DNA of 30,515 bases, taken from NCBI GenBank assembly GCA_030539815.1, contig JAUNXM010000008.1, forward strand, positions 1 through 30,515, written 5' to 3'. Positions 19,893-30,515 of the stretch are shown here, one piece after another. The position numbers and the translations under genes were made by a program. This stretch comes from Methanobacterium sp. (lineage in GTDB: Archaea > Methanobacteriota > Methanobacteria > Methanobacteriales > Methanobacteriaceae). Every line of letters begins with the position of its first letter. Within the stretch, counting starts at the first letter, position 1. The notes beneath the pieces are model-generated. The model was not told the origin of the DNA, made no database searches, and saw nothing but the letters and a program-made list of their open reading frames with translations.

Positions 19893-20798
19893 ATGAAAAA
19901 CCTTTTATCTGCGTTAGACGCGCAAAACCACCTATGGAAGATAATGGAAGTGGCTGAAAAGTTTAAAAAAGGACAGGGTCCTGAAAAACCATTAAAAGAC
20001 AAATCTCTTGCAATGGTTTTTGAAAAAGCTTCAACCAGGACCAGGATATCCTTTGAAGTGGGCATGTACCAATTGGGCGGACATCCACTTTACTTATCCG
20101 CTTCTGATCTCCAACTGGGGAGGGGAGAGATCATACCAGACACAGCCCGGGCCATGAGTCGTTACGTTGACGGGATCATGATCAGGGCACGTGAACACCA
20201 AGATGTCATGGAATTTGCAAGATACGCCGATATACCGGTGATAAATGGTTTAACAAACCTTGAACACCCTTGCCAAGCTTTCACTGATATTTTCACCATT
20301 CAAGAACGTAAAAAAACCCTGAACCTTCAGATGACATTTTTGGGTGATGGAAACAACGTCTGTAACTCCCTGTTACTGGCCACGGCCATGGTGGGAATGA
20401 ATTTCACGGTGGCTTGTCCTGAGGGTTACCAACCGGATAAGAATATTTTAAAAGAAGCCCATAAAATAGCTCAAAAGTCAGGTTCAGTTATCAAAGTCAC
20501 CAGTGATGTTACTGAAGCAGTTACAAGTGCTGATGTACTTTACACTGATGTTTGGGTTAGTATGGGTGATGAAAAAGAGGAAGCCCAGAGAATAAGTGAC
20601 ATGAAGGATTACCAGGTTAATCAAGATATCTTGGACAAGGCTAATAAGAATGCAATGGTTTTACACTGTCTTCCTGCAATCAGGGGGCAGGAAATTACTG
20701 AAGAAGTGTTAAATGGTCCTCAATCTGCTGTTTGGGATCAGGCTGAAAACAGACTCCATGTGCAGAAGGCTATTCTCTACCTTTTACTAGGGAGTTAA
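19893..20798 (+). CDS. argF: Ornithine carbamoyltransferase
   Basis: Transfers the carbamoyl group from carbamoyl phosphate to ornithine to form citrulline in arginine synthesis. The 301-residue protein has the carbamoyl-phosphate loop STRTR (residues 47-51), HPCQAFTD (125-132), the ornithine-side VWVSMGDE loop (about 220-227) and HCLPA (258-262), all intact. That these are STRT and HCLP rather than aspartate-type motifs supports OTC over ATC. ATG is preceded by GATGAGG. A TATA-like AAAATATAAC (about 19834-19843) gives it its own possible promoter, 147 bases after the coiled-coil gene. Confidence 0.96.
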   Translation: MKNLLSALDAQNHLWKIMEVAEKFKKGQGPEKPLKDKSLAMVFEKASTRTRISFEVGMYQLGGHPLYLSASDLQLGRGEIIPDTARAMSRYVDGIMIRAREHQDVMEFARYADIPVINGLTNLEHPCQAFTDIFTIQERKKTLNLQMTFLGDGNNVCNSLLLATAMVGMNFTVACPEGYQPDKNILKEAHKIAQKSGSVIKVTSDVTEAVTSADVLYTDVWVSMGDEKEEAQRISDMKDYQVNQDILDKANKNAMVLHCLPAIRGQEITEEVLNGPQSAVWDQAENRLHVQKAILYLLLGS

Positions 20799-20860
20799 TT
20801 TGATGTAAAATCAGTTATTTGCTGAAAAACTAGAGATAATGTATGAAAAGTTAAATTAAA

Positions 20861-20875
20861 AATTTTTTAAAAAAT
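20861..20875. terminator. Symmetric T/A tract between convergent argF and tetR
   Basis: AATTTTTTAAAAAAT gives a T6 tract on each strand and sits between the two convergent 3' ends, so it can serve as a terminator in both directions. Confidence 0.4.
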
Positions 20876-20886
20876 AAATTGAGGGT

Positions 20887-21438
20887 TTATAGTTCCAAAT
20901 TGTTTGAATGGTAACTTATAAACTCTTCTATGGCATGATTTAAGTCTAAAAATGTTTCTTCTGTTTTTTTGTTCAGAATGATGAAGTACAGGAAGCTCAG
21001 GATCATAAAGGCCAGAACAGTGTAGTCTAATTCTCTTTCAGGTAAAATTTTCTCCAAATAACTGGCTAGGTATGACACGAAAATCTTTGAAACAGAATCT
21101 GGGATTTTTTCTCTTTCATAAATGATTATGTTCACGTATTCAAAGTTTTCATCAACTAAATCCACCAGATTGAGTATTAAGGTTCTAAATTGTACTTTCG
21201 GATCCTTTTCCTCCTCATCCAGGACCAGGAGAGAATCAACATCTTCCATTATTTTATGTTTATTCTCACTTAAAACTCGATTAAATAGATTTTCTTTAGT
21301 TTCAAACTTTCTGAATAAAGTCATTTCCGTAAAACCTGACGTTTCAGCTATTATCCGAGTTCTTGCACCGTTATATCCTTTTTCAGAAAAAACTTTTAAA
21401 GCAGCGTCTAAGATTTTTTGTTCAGTATCTGCAGACAT
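20887..21438 (-). CDS. TetR/AcrR family transcriptional regulator
   Basis: One-component repressor type: N-terminal DNA-binding domain and C-terminal ligand/dimerisation domain. From the ATG at 21438 it has 183 residues. The HTH is at about 8-55: [44 protein letters not shown], with the usual turn and the LFRKF recognition helix in place of the common LYYHF. The C-terminal part is helical, hydrophobic at [16 protein letters not shown] longer frame from ATG 21459 lacks a ribosome binding site, whereas AAGGGATG precedes 21438, so the shorter start is preferred. AATTTGA elements surround its TATA, suggesting autorepression. Ligand and other targets unknown. Confidence 0.85.
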   Translation of the reverse strand: MSADTEQKILDAALKVFSEKGYNGARTRIIAETSGFTEMTLFRKFETKENLFNRVLSENKHKIMEDVDSLLVLDEEEKDPKVQFRTLILNLVDLVDENFEYVNIIIYEREKIPDSVSKIFVSYLASYLEKILPERELDYTVLAFMILSFLYFIILNKKTEETFLDLNHAIEEFISYHSNNLEL

Positions 21439-21477
21439 TAATAACATCCCTTGAAGCATTTTTTTAGTTAGTTATAC

Positions 21478-21520
21478 AATTTGATTTGACAATAAATTTG
21501 ATTATATTTTTATTCAAATT
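21478..21520. promoter_or_regulatory. tetR promoter with AATTTGA operator candidates
   Basis: AATTTGATT occurs directly at 21478-21486 and 21495-21503 (17 bases apart), and TCAAATT, its inverse, at 21514-21520. The second copy and the inverse form a 7-base-arm inverted repeat with a 12-base spacer that encloses the minus-strand TATA candidate AAAAATATAAT. This is where an autorepressor would bind. Confidence 0.45.
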
Positions 21521-21544
21521 ATATCTTTTAATTATAATCCCGAT

Positions 21545-23239
21545 CTACATTGATTCTGGGGACTCAATTCCTAATAGATCAAGACAATTTCTGATGGTTA
21601 TCCTGGATTTATCTACCAAAAGAAGTCTTAATGCTTCTCTTTCGGATCCAATAACTGGAACTGATTTGTAAAACTTGTTGAAGGCACCTGCCACTTCAAG
21701 TGCGTATTGGGCCACAGAATGAACCCTCATCTCCTGGGCAGAGGTCGTGATTATGCTACTGAACCTGGCCAATGTTTTCAAGAGGTCCACTTCAAGTGTA
21801 TCCAGATTTCGGAAGTTCAAGGCGTCCACGTCCACTTCTGATGGGCTGAATCCATTAGCCTTTCCAAGTAATTTACATGCACGTGCATGGGCATACTGAA
21901 TAGACGCACAACCCCTTTCAAAACTTAACGCTTCATCCCATTTAAAAACAATGTGTTTTTCAGGTGATAATCGTGCGATGTAGTAGCGAATAGCACCCAC
22001 CCCGATGACTTTAGCAATTTCTTGTTTTTCATCTTCACTTAATTCGGGTCTTCGTTTATCAAGTTCAGCCAGTGCCCTTTGGGTGGCTTCATCAATCAGT
22101 TCATCTACACTGATAAACACACCTCTTCGGGTGGACATGGATCCTTCGGGCAGAGTGATGAATTCATAGAAAACAACATCAGGACTCTTACCGCCCAGTA
22201 GTTCCAATGCAATTTTTAACTGGTCAATGGCCAGTTTATGATCCGAACCCAGAATATCCACCACAATATCAGAATTTTCAGATTTTTCCAAGTGATAAGC
22301 CAAGTCCCTTGTGGTATATAGGGATGTTCCATCAGAACGAGTTAAAATAAGTTCTTTTTCTATTCCGTAATCAGTTAAATCCAGGTAAAGCACATCATTT
22401 TTTGCAGTATAGTCTTCCAGGTTTTCCAGTATCATCTTAAGGGAACCATCACGGACAAATTTACTTTCCCAGACGAAGGTATCGTGGGTGACATTCATTC
22501 TCTTGGAGGTATTCTCCACTCCCTCCAGACACTTGCTAACTACTTCTTTGAACATGGACTCCATTTCTGGAGGGTTTTCTTCTTCATATGTTTTTAATAT
22601 GGCGTTTATTTCTTGTTTGATTTCTGGATTAGCTTTCAATTCCTGGTTGACCTTAAAGTAAAGTTTTCCCATTTCAACGTCACCTTTCCCATCAGGATCC
22701 ATCTGGTAATCCAGGTTTTGGAGTCCCCACACTATCATGGCAATCTGTCGGCCCATATCGTTAACGTAGTACTGTGTTTCCACCTGAAAACCGGCTGACC
22801 GTAAAACACGGGCCATTGAGTCCCCTATAATGGCGTTTCTGATATGTCCAATGTGTAGTGGGCCATTGGGATTGGCTGATGTGTGTTCCAAGATAACTTT
22901 TTCATTCCTTTTTTCCAGTAAACCATAATCTTCCTGCACGGATTCAGTTACCATTTTGGAAAAAATTTCAGTGTCAAAAAAGAAATTAACATAGGGTCCC
23001 TTGGATTCCACTCCTTTAAACGGTGGAACCACTTCAATTATTTCAACCAGTTCTTGTGAAATCTCAACAGGAGACCTTTTTAAGGTTGATGCTAATTGAA
23101 AAGCCACTGATGTGGCCATATCACCCATAATGGGGTTAGGGGGTATTTCAAATTTAATATCAGCCGGTTCACCCCATCCGAGATCTTGAATAGCTTTTTT
23201 CACAATGTTAATAGCAGTTTTTTCCAATTTTTTATACAT
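21545..23239 (-). CDS. argS: Arginyl-tRNA synthetase
   Basis: Class Ia synthetase charging tRNA-Arg. The 564-residue protein starts with the ArgRS-specific N-terminal (Add-1) domain, about 1-110. The HIGH signature is HIGH at 129-132 within [20 protein letters not shown]. The KMSKS-like loop is MSTRRG near residue 370, a degenerate form common in archaeal ArgRS. The C-terminal DALR anticodon-binding domain includes [11 protein letters not shown] and [21 protein letters not shown] sequence ([17 protein letters not shown]). ATG is preceded by a strong AAGGTGA. It lies 67 bases after the signal peptidase and probably ends the ilvD-signal peptidase-argS unit. Confidence 0.97.
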   Translation of the reverse strand: MYKKLEKTAINIVKKAIQDLGWGEPADIKFEIPPNPIMGDMATSVAFQLASTLKRSPVEISQELVEIIEVVPPFKGVESKGPYVNFFFDTEIFSKMVTESVQEDYGLLEKRNEKVILEHTSANPNGPLHIGHIRNAIIGDSMARVLRSAGFQVETQYYVNDMGRQIAMIVWGLQNLDYQMDPDGKGDVEMGKLYFKVNQELKANPEIKQEINAILKTYEEENPPEMESMFKEVVSKCLEGVENTSKRMNVTHDTFVWESKFVRDGSLKMILENLEDYTAKNDVLYLDLTDYGIEKELILTRSDGTSLYTTRDLAYHLEKSENSDIVVDILGSDHKLAIDQLKIALELLGGKSPDVVFYEFITLPEGSMSTRRGVFISVDELIDEATQRALAELDKRRPELSEDEKQEIAKVIGVGAIRYYIARLSPEKHIVFKWDEALSFERGCASIQYAHARACKLLGKANGFSPSEVDVDALNFRNLDTLEVDLLKTLARFSSIITTSAQEMRVHSVAQYALEVAGAFNKFYKSVPVIGSEREALRLLLVDKSRITIRNCLDLLGIESPESM

Positions 23240-23306
23240 GAATTCACCTTATAAACGTGATAGTGATTTAATTAATGATTATTTGTAAAATAAATAGAAT
23301 CCTGGA

Positions 23307-23795
23307 TTAAAGTCCACGGATCCATAATGTAATGTAGCCAATTTTTGGAATTATCAGGGGCTGATTACCGAAACTAACCACTTTGGCCTGAACTTGGCTG
23401 GTTGAAACCAAGCTAGGGTCTGTTTTAGGGTTGTTATCTCCCTTGGTAACGTAATATGTCTGCCCGTCGGATCCTTTCTGTATGTTTACTATGCGGTGAA
23501 TAACTGGTTCCGGGAACCAAGTGGCTTGGTATATGATAATGTCTCCTACTTTCAAATCAGAGGGATTTATTTCCTGAATACCCAGGAAGTTGGTTTTCTC
23601 TATAACCACTACATCTCCTCTGTAGAAAACAGGTTCCATACTTCCCGAGACCACCACATTTAGGTGCTGGGCCAGTACAATTCCTACCAGTATGATTATT
23701 ATGTAACTGGCTATTTCCCTTCCCATACTGGTTGATTGCTCATTAGAAGATTTAGATGTTTTAGCCTTTTTATTGGGGTTTCGCTTTTTAGCCAT
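23307..23795 (-). CDS. Signal peptidase I (archaeal Sec11 type)
   Basis: Membrane serine protease that removes signal peptides from Sec-exported preproteins. The 162-residue protein has a basic cytoplasmic N terminus (1-27), one membrane helix (about 28-46, [18 protein letters not shown]), and an external catalytic domain. Catalytic S52 is in VVVSGSMEP and H100 in EPVIHRIVN; His instead of Lys as general base marks the archaeal/eukaryotic type. D120 and D126 in KGDNNPKTD complete the conserved box. A second hydrophobic stretch ends the protein. ATG has GGTGG upstream, overlapping the ilvD stop region. It starts nine bases after ilvD ends, so the two are co-transcribed. Confidence 0.93.
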   Translation of the reverse strand: MAKKRNPNKKAKTSKSSNEQSTSMGREIASYIIIILVGIVLAQHLNVVVSGSMEPVFYRGDVVVIEKTNFLGIQEINPSDLKVGDIIIYQATWFPEPVIHRIVNIQKGSDGQTYYVTKGDNNPKTDPSLVSTSQVQAKVVSFGNQPLIIPKIGYITLWIRGL

Positions 23796-23804
23796 TAAAC
23801 CACC

Positions 23805-25460
23805 CTATTTAAGGACTGCACCTTCATCCGCTGAGCTGGCCATTTTGCTGTAACGTGCTAACCATCCCTTCAACTGTTTTTCAGGGTGTTTAACATTTTG
23901 AAGCCTTTCCTGGATTATTTCTTCTTCTAGGAGGAGTTCCATTTTTCTCTGGGGTATGTCTATTTTTATAATATCCCCATCTTCAACTATGGCAATGGGC
24001 CCATTACTCATGGCTTCTGGTGATACATGACCGATACATGGGCCCCGGGTCCCTCCAGAGAATCTTCCATCAGTTACCAATGCCACGGATTTGATTCCCA
24101 TACCGGATATTGCCGATGTGGGGTTTAGCATTTCCCGCATTCCCGGACCACCCCGGGGACCCTCGTAACGAATGACAATAACATCCCCTTCCTTGATTTT
24201 TCCTTGGAATATGGCTTTAGTAGCTTCTTCTTCACTGTCAAATACTTTAGCAGGGCCCTGGTGGGTTAACATATCAGTGCTCACTGCGGCCTGCTTAACC
24301 ACAGACCCTTTCGGGGCTATATTGCCCTTTAGAATGGCAATACCCCCTTCAGAGTGTACAGGGGTTTCCATTGAATGAATAACAGTGTCATCCACAACTT
24401 TGGCCCCAGTGATGTTATCTCCCAGGGATTCACCAGTACAGGTGAGGGATTCTGGAATAATCTTGTCTCCTAAAACTTTCAATACAGCAGGTATTCCCCC
24501 TGCCTTATGCAGATCCAGCATGGTGTGTTTACCAGATGGGCTGATTGCTGCCAGGTGGGGTATTTCCCGGCTGAGGCTATCAAATAGATCTAAATCTACT
24601 TTAACCCCTTTATCTATTAGTTCGTTGGCGATGGCTGGTAAATGAAGCGTGGTGTTACTGGACCCTCCCAGGGCCAGATCAATCACCACAGCGTTGTGGA
24701 AGGCGTCCTGGGTCATGATCATGGAGGGAGTAATGTTTTTCTCTACCAGTTCCATAATTTTCACACCAGATTCATGGGCCATCTGTATTTTCCGGCAATC
24801 CACTGCGTGGGTAGTGGCACAGTAGGGCAAGCTCATTCCCAGTGCTTCAGTTAAACAGGCCATACTGTTGGCAGTGAAAAGCCCAGCGCATGATCCTGCT
24901 CCTGGGCAGGCGCAGCGTTCCAGTTCATCCAGTTCTGCTTCACTCATTTTACCAGCGGAAACCTCACCCACTGCTTCGAAAACATTAATCAGATCCACAG
25001 CTTCTCCCTGGTATTCCCCTGGAAGCATAGGACCACCAGTAACCACGATACAGGGTATGTCCAGACGGGCAGCAGCCATTAGCATTCCAGGCACGATCTT
25101 ATCACAGGTTGGTAAAAGTACCAGAGCATCCAGGCTATGAGCCTGGGCCATGCTTTCCACAGTGTCCGCCACGATTTCGCGGCTGGCCAGTGAATAGCGC
25201 ATTCCCTCGTGATTCATAGCAATACCATCACAAATAGCCATGGTGCTGAACTCAAAAGGAACACCGCCCGCCTGACTTATTCCCATTTTCACGGCATCAC
25301 CAATCTTTTTAAGATGAATATGTCCTGGAACTATGTCAGTAAAACTATTAGCTACTCCAATGAAGGGTTTTTCCATTTCGGCATCGGTAACACCACAAGC
25401 CCGTAAAAGGGAACGGTGGGGGGCTCTTTGAATCCCCTTTTTTATGTTATCACTTCTCAT
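23805..25460 (-). CDS. ilvD: Dihydroxy-acid dehydratase
   Basis: Iron-sulfur enzyme dehydrating 2,3-dihydroxy-3-methyl acids to the 2-oxo acids of valine and isoleucine. From the ATG at 25460 it has 551 residues. Cluster and metal residues are visible: C119-D-K in [12 protein letters not shown], and C185/C191 in [16 protein letters not shown]; the C-terminal barrel has [11 protein letters not shown] and [16 protein letters not shown] longer frame begins one codon earlier with TTG, but ATG is the better start with AGGTGAT just upstream. First gene of a leftward unit with signal peptidase and argS. Confidence 0.97.
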   Translation of the reverse strand: MRSDNIKKGIQRAPHRSLLRACGVTDAEMEKPFIGVANSFTDIVPGHIHLKKIGDAVKMGISQAGGVPFEFSTMAICDGIAMNHEGMRYSLASREIVADTVESMAQAHSLDALVLLPTCDKIVPGMLMAAARLDIPCIVVTGGPMLPGEYQGEAVDLINVFEAVGEVSAGKMSEAELDELERCACPGAGSCAGLFTANSMACLTEALGMSLPYCATTHAVDCRKIQMAHESGVKIMELVEKNITPSMIMTQDAFHNAVVIDLALGGSSNTTLHLPAIANELIDKGVKVDLDLFDSLSREIPHLAAISPSGKHTMLDLHKAGGIPAVLKVLGDKIIPESLTCTGESLGDNITGAKVVDDTVIHSMETPVHSEGGIAILKGNIAPKGSVVKQAAVSTDMLTHQGPAKVFDSEEEATKAIFQGKIKEGDVIVIRYEGPRGGPGMREMLNPTSAISGMGIKSVALVTDGRFSGGTRGPCIGHVSPEAMSNGPIAIVEDGDIIKIDIPQRKMELLLEEEIIQERLQNVKHPEKQLKGWLARYSKMASSADEGAVLK

Positions 25461-25496
25461 CAAATCACCTGTGATTTATAAAATAAAATATCGTGT

Positions 25497-25516
25497 AAAA
25501 CTTATAATGTTATAAC
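25497..25516 (-). promoter_or_regulatory. ilvD promoter with TTATAA elements
   Basis: On the minus strand GTTATAACATTATAAG lies 41-56 bases upstream of the ilvD ATG. The nearer TTATAAG is a TATA candidate that would give a leader of about 20 bases. It resembles, but does not match exactly, the TTATAACTTATAA repeat seen in three other spacers. Confidence 0.35.
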
Positions 25517-25659
25517 TATGTTACATCATCTTTTAAATGCTATCTCTTTTGATGAGTAGTAAACATGCTTTGAGGCAACTATCTTCTATGAATGTCTTTT
25601 TAAGGATTTAGCAGAAATTCTTAGATAGCAGTTCTATAAGTTTCGTTCACATTAAAATA

Positions 25660-25685
25660 GTTAATATACATAATATATACATATT
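25660..25685 (+). promoter_or_regulatory. TATA region abutting the mgtC-like start
   Basis: TTAATATACATAATATATAC (25661-25680) holds two TATA-like cores. The upstream one, 25-30 bases before the ATG at 25692, predicts a leaderless transcript, in line with the absence of a ribosome binding site there. Confidence 0.45.
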
Positions 25686-25691
25686 ATTAAC

Positions 25692-26930
25692 ATGGATGTT
25701 CTCTTAATTTTAAAGTTCCTCATTTCCCTGGCATTAGGGGCCCTCATAGGAATAGAAAGGGAACGGAAAAAGGAAGGGGCCGAATTTGCAGGAGTGCGAA
25801 CCTTTATTCTAATTGCAATAATGGGTACCCTCTCGGCATATCTTTCACTGGACTTTCCTTACTTTTGGATAGTTTCCTTCGCCGCAGTGGTGGTTCTGGT
25901 GGGTTTGAGTTACTTGGTAACCACCCGTAAAAATGATGACGTGGGAATAACCACGGAAATAGCTGCCTTTTTAACCTTTATCCTGGGTATGTTATGTTTT
26001 TCTAATGAAGGAATGTTGATGGCACCTATTTTTGCCATAATAATCACCACACTCCTGGCCATTAAACCCCATCTCCACAAGTTTGCCCACCGGGTCAGTG
26101 AGAAAGAGTTGATAAACACACTTAAATTCATGATAATAGCCTTTGTAATCCTACCACTACTTCCTGATGAGGTCATGGGGCCCCTGGCTGTGTTCAATCC
26201 CTTCCAAATATGGTTGATGGTGGTATTCATATCAGCCATTAGCTTCACCGGTTACATCCTCATGAAATTCATTGGTCCGGAGAGAGGTTTGGGTGTCACT
26301 GGAATTGTGGGGGGCCTGGTTTCAAGTACAGCGGTGGCCACATCCATGGCAGCCAGGGTCAAGGAATCTGGACTTTTAATGAAGGCTGCGGTATTCGCCA
26401 CTGTGGTGGCCAGTTCCATGATGTTCCTTAGAATTCTCTTTGAGGTCTCAGTAATCAATCCCACTCTGTTGCCACAATTATCAGCGCCCATGATGGTGAT
26501 GGGATTTATTGGCATAATGTTAGGGATTATTATCTGGAGAGGGGCTGAAATAAGGCAGATGGATGGGGATCTTAAACTGGATAACCCCTTCTCATTAAAA
26601 CCAGCCCTCATATTTGGAGCACTCTTTCTGGCCATATTATTTTTATCTAAAATAGCCAACATATACTTGGGGAGCAGTGGTGTCTACCTGGCCAGCATAA
26701 TATCTGGCGTTGCTGATGTGGATGCTATTACTATTAGCATGGCATTACTTGCACCGGATACCATCTCCAATAACACGGCAGTGACTGCCATCACCCTCGC
26801 TGCCATGTCTAATACAGTGTTCAAATCTTTAATAGCCTTATTTCTGGGAACAAGAAAATTTGGTCTTAACATCGGATTTATCTTCATGGTTATAATATTG
26901 GCGGGTTTATTAACAATAATAGTTTTTTAA
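25692..26930 (+). CDS. MgtC/SapB family membrane protein with DUF4010 domain
   Basis: A 412-residue polytopic membrane protein. The N-terminal third is MgtC/SapB-like: LISLALGALIGIERERKKEG, then AGVRTFILIAIMGTLSAYL and further helices to about residue 130. The rest matches DUF4010: LLPLLPDEVMGPLAVFNPF, ISFTGYILMKFIGPERG, GIVGGLVSSTAVATSMAAR and a C-terminal SGVADVDAITISMALLAP. About 11-12 membrane helices are expected. No soluble domain is fused. The ATG has no ribosome binding site, and a TATA region lies just upstream, suggesting a leaderless mRNA. The activity of this family is not known; MgtC-like domains elsewhere are linked to magnesium stress, which cannot be carried over safely. Confidence 0.85.
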   Translation: MDVLLILKFLISLALGALIGIERERKKEGAEFAGVRTFILIAIMGTLSAYLSLDFPYFWIVSFAAVVVLVGLSYLVTTRKNDDVGITTEIAAFLTFILGMLCFSNEGMLMAPIFAIIITTLLAIKPHLHKFAHRVSEKELINTLKFMIIAFVILPLLPDEVMGPLAVFNPFQIWLMVVFISAISFTGYILMKFIGPERGLGVTGIVGGLVSSTAVATSMAARVKESGLLMKAAVFATVVASSMMFLRILFEVSVINPTLLPQLSAPMMVMGFIGIMLGIIIWRGAEIRQMDGDLKLDNPFSLKPALIFGALFLAILFLSKIANIYLGSSGVYLASIISGVADVDAITISMALLAPDTISNNTAVTAITLAAMSNTVFKSLIALFLGTRKFGLNIGFIFMVIILAGLLTIIVF

Positions 26931-29087
<2,157 letters not shown>

Positions 29088-29107
29088 GTAAGTTAACTCT
29101 TCAGAGT

Positions 29108-29117
29108 CTTTATATAT
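29108..29117 (+). promoter_or_regulatory. TATA box for the M24 peptidase gene
   Basis: TTTATATATG, about 90 bases upstream of the start at 29207, predicts a leader of about 70 bases. It lies only about 20 bases past thrS. Confidence 0.45.
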
Positions 29118-29206
29118 GAAATAAATTAAGGAATAACTTTCTAGCAGAAATTTTATCTTTCAACAATTAATTTATCATCCAATAAGAGAATGATTTAAGT
29201 GTTAAT

Positions 29207-30400
29207 ATGATGAAAAAAGTCCCTTTATATGAATTAAATAATCGAATGAAAGCATTTAAGGATCAAATGGATTTATCAAATCCAGAATGGGACATGGCAG
29301 TTATTTTCAGTAATATTAACCTCTACTATTTTACCGGAACCATGCAGGATGGGATGCTATTAATCCCTCGTGATGAGGATCCCACCTTCTGGGTGAGGCG
29401 CAGCTACCAGAGGTCCCTGGATGAATCATTATTCTCGGTTATTAAACCTATGGGTAGTTTCCGGGAGGCACGTAATGATATAGGATCTATTCCATCCACA
29501 GTATACTTGGAAACGGAAGTAGTGCCCCTGGCATTGTACCAGCGTTTTGTTAAACATTTTCATTTCCAAAAATTCAGATCCCTTGATTTACAGGTGGCCG
29601 CAGTGAGGTCTGTGAAAAGTGAATACGAACTTTCTCTAATGAGGCAGTCTGGAATGATCCATCAACATGTCCTGGAAGATATGCTGCCTGAGATGTTAAA
29701 GGAAGGGTTAAGTGAAGCCCAGTTGGCAACAGAACTTTTTAAAGTCCTGGTGGATGAAGGCCATCATGGATTAACTCGTTTTGGGATGTTTGACACCGAA
29801 ATTGTGGTGGGGCATGTTGGTTTTGGTGAAAGCAGTCTTTATCCGACATATTTTGATGGGGCCAGCGGAACATTGGGATTAAGCCCAGCAGCACCAGTAT
29901 TGGGAAACCGAAACCGGAAACTGGCAAAAGGTGACTTGGTATTTGTAGATGTGGGGTGCGGTGTTGATGGATACAATACCGATAAGACCATGACCTACAT
30001 GTTTGGCAATCCCTTACCCTCACATGCATTGGAAGCACACATGAAGTGTGTGGAAATTCAAAATGAGATAGCAGGGATGTTGAAACCTGGCGCAATACCT
30101 TCGAGGATTTACCGCCAGATAATGGATAATCTTGATGAAGAGTTTTTGGAAAACTTCATGGGGTTCGGTACCCGTAAAGTGAAGTTCTTGGGGCACGCCA
30201 TTGGCTTAATAATTGATGAATTACCGGTGATCGCTGAAAAATTTGATGAACCCCTTAAGGAAGGGATGGTATTTGCTATTGAGCCAAAAAAAGGAATTAA
30301 AGATGTCGGTATGGTGGGGATAGAAAACACCTTTATTGTAACTCCTAAAGGGGGAGAATGCATTACCGGTAATAATCCAGGTATGATACCTGTTTATTAG
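29207..30400 (+). CDS. M24 family metallopeptidase (Xaa-Pro dipeptidase/aminopeptidase-like)
   Basis: Pita-bread fold enzyme related to aminopeptidase P, prolidase and creatinase. The 397-residue protein has an N-terminal creatinase-like domain (about 1-130, with [20 protein letters not shown]) and a C-terminal peptidase domain with all five metal ligands visible: D248 and D259 ([17 protein letters not shown]), H330 (FLGHAIGL), E359 (MVFAIEPK) and E373 (VGIENTF). A dinuclear metal hydrolase acting on X-Pro bonds is likely, but substrate is not certain since related families cleave C-N bonds of other compounds. The start has two adjacent ATGs (29207, 29210) and only a weak ribosome binding site. 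It follows thrS by 119 bases with its own TATA. Confidence 0.88.
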   Translation: MMKKVPLYELNNRMKAFKDQMDLSNPEWDMAVIFSNINLYYFTGTMQDGMLLIPRDEDPTFWVRRSYQRSLDESLFSVIKPMGSFREARNDIGSIPSTVYLETEVVPLALYQRFVKHFHFQKFRSLDLQVAAVRSVKSEYELSLMRQSGMIHQHVLEDMLPEMLKEGLSEAQLATELFKVLVDEGHHGLTRFGMFDTEIVVGHVGFGESSLYPTYFDGASGTLGLSPAAPVLGNRNRKLAKGDLVFVDVGCGVDGYNTDKTMTYMFGNPLPSHALEAHMKCVEIQNEIAGMLKPGAIPSRIYRQIMDNLDEEFLENFMGFGTRKVKFLGHAIGLIIDELPVIAEKFDEPLKEGMVFAIEPKKGIKDVGMVGIENTFIVTPKGGECITGNNPGMIPVY

Positions 30401-30488
30401 ACATACCTATTTTTGATTTTTTTTATTTCTTATTTTCTTCTTAAATTCAACCATGTATCTCAGATTAATCATCTAAAAACTTTAAATA

Positions 30489-30508
30489 TTATAACTTATA
30501 ACTTATAC
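30489..30508. repeat. TTATAAC-type repeat at window end
   Basis: TTATAACTTATAA (30489-30501) continues as CTTATACTT, giving near three units of the TTATAAC repeat, 89 bases after the M24 peptidase stop. Identical 13-mers occur at 3367 and 8419. Confidence 0.5.
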
Positions 30509-30515
30509 TTAATAA

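Noticed and set aside
25539..25629. GCTATCT / AGATAGC inverted pair in the ilvD-mgtC spacer
   Set aside because: Arms of seven bases separated by 77 bases in AT-rich DNA; too weak to call.

Overview
This window looks like a chromosomal, mostly housekeeping segment of a methanogenic archaeon of the order Methanobacteriales, most like Methanobacterium. The support is: a methanogenesis marker 12 family protein, an archaeal Kae1-Bud32 fusion, archaeal-type threonyl-tRNA synthetase with its own N-terminal editing domain, an archaeal/Sec11-type signal peptidase, class I KARI, tRNAs without encoded CCA, AT-rich TATA-type promoters, and ribosome binding sites of the GGTGA/AGGTGAT type. From memory and unchecked, the gene order resembles the Methanothermobacter thermautotrophicus region holding kae1, ilvE, surE, ilvCNB, purD, argF, argS, ilvD and thrS. 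I see no CRISPR array, prophage, insertion sequence, toxin-antitoxin pair or defence island.

Layout. 1-7300: XTP/dITP pyrophosphatase (-), acetyl-CoA synthetase (+) broken by one frameshift, the KEOPS Kae1-Bud32 fusion (-), a CobT-like phosphoribosyltransferase (+) and a metal-dependent cyclase/amidohydrolase (+) preceded by an NrpR-like operator. 7400-11260: undecaprenyl-diphosphatase (-), branched-chain aminotransferase ilvE (-), two identical tandem tRNA-Val(UAC) genes (+) and a membrane-anchored Mrr-like nuclease-fold protein (-). 11400-14000: surE (+), a DUF2098 protein (+) and methanogenesis marker 12 (-), with a cluster of three TCTACAGTAGA palindromes between the last two. 14070-17560: ilvC, ilvN and ilvB (-). 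17810-20800: purD, an unrecognised coiled-coil protein and argF (+). 20880-25460: a TetR regulator, argS, signal peptidase and ilvD (-). 25690-30400: an MgtC/DUF4010 membrane protein, thrS and an M24 metallopeptidase (+).

How the genes work together. ilvB/ilvN, ilvC, ilvD and ilvE make up the pyruvate to valine/isoleucine steps and lie within about 17 kb as separate transcription units. argF with argS, and tRNA-Val with thrS and kae1-bud32, add amino-acid supply and translation functions. The divergent ilvB-purD spacer carries two different pairs of direct repeats, each at about two helical turns, so it is the best regulatory candidate for the ilv operon. The tetR gene has AATTTGA elements around its own TATA box, which suggests autoregulation.

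I found no convincing new multi-gene system. The items most worth a second look are the inferred 8-bp microhomology deletion in acs, the three-palindrome cluster near 12.8 kb, the NrpR-like operator before the cyclase gene, the membrane-bound Mrr-like protein with an altered active site, and the TTATAACTTATAA element repeated in three spacers. Several start codons were moved from the longest open frame on ribosome-binding-site or family grounds; these are noted in the entries.
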